Origin: Isochrysis galbana
Lineage: Eukaryota > Haptophyta > Isochrysidales > Isochrysidaceae
Assembly: GCA_018136815.1 (NCBI GenBank)
Contig: CM030937.1
Span: 5,350,632 to 5,414,631 of the forward strand
Length of the DNA stretch: 64,000 nucleotides
Direction: 5' to 3'
Positions 61,377 through 64,000 of this stretch are shown one piece after another. How positions within the stretch are numbered: the first letter of the stretch is position 1; each line of letters starts with the position of its first letter. The position numbers and the translations under genes were made by a program. The notes below the pieces were generated by a model. The model ran no database searches. It was given only the letters and a program-made list of their open reading frames with translations, and was not told where the DNA came from.

Positions 61377-62778
61377 GAGAGAGCGCAGGGTGCACTTGGT
61401 GAAGGTTCTCGTTCGTGCATTCGCTTTCGTATTGTTTCACGTACATCGGTGCACCACAGTATGTCATTCCACGCACAATGTTTTCCCTTCATTTTTCGTT
61501 CTTTATTTTCCTTGAATTGTGTCGTGTGATACCGTGGTATCGCTTGAAGCTTGAAAAGTCGCGCACCCTACTGCTCTGCCGGGTAAGAGATAAGAGAGAA
61601 GAATGTCGCATTTCATATGTTCAGGCACGCCCGCCATTTTGCCTGCGTGCAAGACAGCATGCAGCACTAAAGTGCAATGCATGCAATGCGCTGCGTGCGG
61701 TTGCGCGCAGGCTTAGGCTTAGGCTTAGCCAACGCTACGGTGCGGTTGCGCGCAGGCGACGGCGCGCAGCACGCGCAAAGACTAAGCGACATGTCGACCG
61801 CCGAGCTGCCTCCAACACCGACCCGATACCCGAGGGCGTGACCCGCGACCCGCCGAATGGTAGTTGAGCGCGGTTGGTCCGCACGAATGCGCGGGAGCGC
61901 CAGCCAGACGCGTCACCGACCGACGGCACACACGCCGCCATCGCCGTGCGCTAACCCCTTCCGGTGAGCCTGTGCCCCACTTCTCGCTTTCCCTTTCCAT
62001 GGCCATTGCGCTTGGCCGCAAACACGCCCGGCAACACAACCACACACAAGCTACTTACACCCAAACAAAGAGACGACAGCAGACACAACCAAGAGTAGGG
62101 CGGTGGCAAGGCCACTGAAGGGGCAGCCCTCACCTTCGCCGCCGTCGCCATCGCCCCTCCTAGAACACCGTCTTTCACCCGAAGACCGTTGGAAGAGGCG
62201 CGCACTGCGCTTCCTTACAATAATTTGTTTGAGGAAGGTTTCAGGTTTCAGGAACGCGACTTCTTACTTCTTAGAACTCCCTCCTGACTCCTGAACTCCT
62301 GAATCACTCTTTCAGTCCTTGTTCCAACTTCCAACTTAACAAAAACCCTTGAGTGTAATGATTTTGTTACATACTACTGAATTAACCATGGCCATGGACA
62401 TCTGATGGCTCAGCTTGAGTCTGTCCCATATTCGACGGAACGTGACCTTGGTTGGCCATCAAGGCGCCCTGCAAGACTACAATCTTGGAACGCGAGTACC
62501 ACGGTGTGAATGTGAATGTGAATTCTCTTCTCTCCCGGATGATGAGAGGAGGAGGAGGAAGAAGCCCGAACGAAGAAGGAGGAACGAAACTACTTTCCAA
62601 GGAACGGGGCTCGAGAACCAACGAGAGAACCAGAGGACGGACGAGCTGAGAAGGATGGACGAGCTGAGAATGGAACGGGCTGCGGGCTGCGGCGGATCTC
62701 TCGGCGTTTCCCGCGCGCGTCCAAGCCCCCCTCCCCCCTCCCCCCCCTGCACCCCCTCCCCTCCCCTTCTCTCAGCAA
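61377..62778. other. Non-coding, no gene seen
   Basis: Contains two copies of TGCGGTTGCGCGCAGGC (61696-61712, 61741-61757) around a GCTTAG tandem repeat. 62720-62775 is CT-rich and ends CTCTCAG just before the next start codon, which could also be a splice acceptor. No supported ORF. Confidence 0.5.
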
Positions 62779-63784
62779 ATGGCTGCTGGGGGCTGCTCTG
62801 TCGTCGGCGGGCCGGTGGACGTGCGGACACAGCTCCTCGTCTTTGGCATGAGCCGTTCGGGCACCTCGCTCACCACCTCGATAGTCGCTTCTCTCCTGCG
62901 CTCAGGCCAGCTCTCTGACCAGACCTGGCGGGGCGAGGCTGCCGCCTATCCGACAGACCGTCTCAACAAGCGCGGATACTTTGAGAGACACGACGTCGTC
63001 AATCTGAATTATAAGACCATCTATGAGGCCACTGGAGAGCCATGGATACGCTTCCCTGCCGGATTCGCTGCACACCCGACTCTCCTCAACTTCACCGACT
63101 CGGCGCAGGCGCGCACAAAGCGAGCCAACTTTGTCGCTGCGGCCAGCAAGATCCTGCGTGATATGGATAAGCACGCGCCATGGGTGTTGAAGGATGTCCG
63201 CTTTGGTCGGACACTCCCTCTCTGGTGGCCCCTGCTTCGGCAGCCTGTGTGCATCATCCCATACAGACATCCACTCGAGGTTGCCGAATCGTCCAAGCTG
63301 CACTCTGTGCGCCTATGGGAGAACTATATCACAGCGGCGCTCACCTCAACCCAGGCGCTCGGGTGCCCTACAGTGCTGATCTCATACGCGCAATGGTTAG
63401 ACCCCACATCGGCGCAGGCACAGCTCACTCGGCTGAACAACTTCTTGCGATGCGCTCAGGTATGCTCACGCCACTGCGGCTCTGCTGCTCCTCGCTTTGT
63501 ATATTCCCCGCGACTTGTTCTGCCGCTACTATGCGCCGTTGCAGGTGAAAGGTATAGGTGAGATGGCGCCGCGCGAGGTTGTGCAGCGTCTCGTCAGCAC
63601 GCAGGAGCACCACGCCACGGCCGAGAAGGCACGGGAGATATTCTTTCTTAGACGCCAATGGACGCCTAGCGCAGAGTGCTTGTGGAGCCAGCTTGAGAGT
63701 GGCGAGGCATTGTCTCCGCGCAGAAGGAGCTGTCATGCCAATGACACTGCTTCCAAGGACTCCGGGTGGTCATTGTCCGCATGA
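62779..63784 (+). CDS. Sulfotransferase-like protein, two exons
   Basis: Exons 62779-63459 and 63545-63784 (phase 0, CAG|GTATGC to GTTGCAG|GTGAAA), 306 residues. The PAPS-binding 5' loop is LLVFGMSRSGTSLTTSIV (about 19-36), and the 3'-phosphate motif is IIPYRHPLEVAESSKLHS (about 160-177), the two signatures of sulfotransferases. The linker has RGYFERHDVVNLN and WVLKDVRFGRTLPLW. It lacks a signal peptide at this start, so it is either cytosolic or missing an upstream exon: the sequence before the ATG ends in a pyrimidine tract plus CAG, a good acceptor. The C-terminal 25 residues are Ser-rich. The acceptor molecule (carbohydrate, steroid, protein) cannot be told. Confidence 0.8.
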
Positions 63785-64000
63785 GGGCTCGCTATTCGTC
63801 AGCTTGGAGATTTCATCATGTCGATTTTTGCGCGGTATGGATGGCATCCTGGGCCCCACCATTTGCATCACTACGATATGTACTGGTGTGCTTCATTCGC
63901 GTTCGTAGTGGCAGCAGGGGCGTGTGGCGTGGCAACTGGCCACCTACTGCCCACAGCCACAGGAATCGTGTGCTCATATAGCTTGCTCAACGAGTGATGC
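63785..64000. other. 3' flank, no gene seen
   Basis: Window end. No ORF with support. Confidence 0.4.

Overview
This is a GC-rich, intron-bearing nuclear contig from a flagellated eukaryote that probably carries a complex plastid (a haptophyte- or stramenopile-type alga; the sequence does not settle which). The evidence is spliceosomal GT-AG introns (plus one GC-AG), genes for splicing and SUMO machinery, two cilium genes (B9D2 and a CFAP141-like protein), and proteins with a signal peptide followed by an Arg/Ser/Ala-rich presequence (aldo-keto reductase, NAD(P)-binding protein). There are 100 Ns at 19295-19394.

Host genes, left to right: a cupin dioxygenase-like gene (143-748 +); a SAM-like hypothetical (2454-3077 -); a ten-exon ASCC3 helicase (5124-13356 -), rebuilt to 2236 residues; a drug/metabolite transporter (15841-17049 +); B9D2 (18738 into the gap, +) facing a CFAP141-like gene (19607-20043 -); LYRM4/ISD11 (21311-21721 +, last exon 21 nt); a phytanoyl-CoA-dioxygenase-like gene (24562-25656 +); RBM8A/Y14 (32419-33151 -); a membrane protein with a long AAAER-type repeat (34312-35760 -); UBA2 (39382-42186 +); a Yippee/Mis18-like zinc protein (48167-49456 -); a Pro-rich protein (50572-51804 -); an aldo-keto reductase (52821-54440 -); an NAD(P)-binding protein (59796-61376 +); and a sulfotransferase (62779-63784 +). 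They have housekeeping roles and show no operon-like relation.

Between them lies a dense and well-preserved set of mobile elements whose ends can be read directly. Two autonomous-type hAT transposons have exact 8-bp target-site duplications: 26479-30214 (chromodomain-BED-hAT transposase) and 42283-45832 (acidic/Tudor-like-zinc-finger-hAT transposase with an intron). The first is interrupted by a 584-bp non-autonomous hAT-type element (29237-29820) with perfect 20-bp inverted repeats and its own 8-bp duplication, which cuts off the dimerisation end of the transposase. There are short hAT-type MITEs (3204-3388, 38666-38866 and relatives), a 25-bp inverted-repeat element carrying an unknown SAP-like ORF (35960-37812), a copia-type remnant (23584-24480), and a retroposon family with a 3' hairpin and ATT tail (17626-18023, 54742-57592 and fragments). 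One of these retroposons is itself split by a 5'-truncated non-LTR retrotransposon (55212-57107, 17-bp duplication).

The most interesting point is that both autonomous hAT transposases carry chromatin-reader-like modules (a chromodomain in one, Tudor/SH3-like barrels in the other). This suggests that chromatin targeting was acquired independently by cut-and-paste transposons in this genome. A second general pattern is that many start codons sit just downstream of a long homopurine/homopyrimidine tract.
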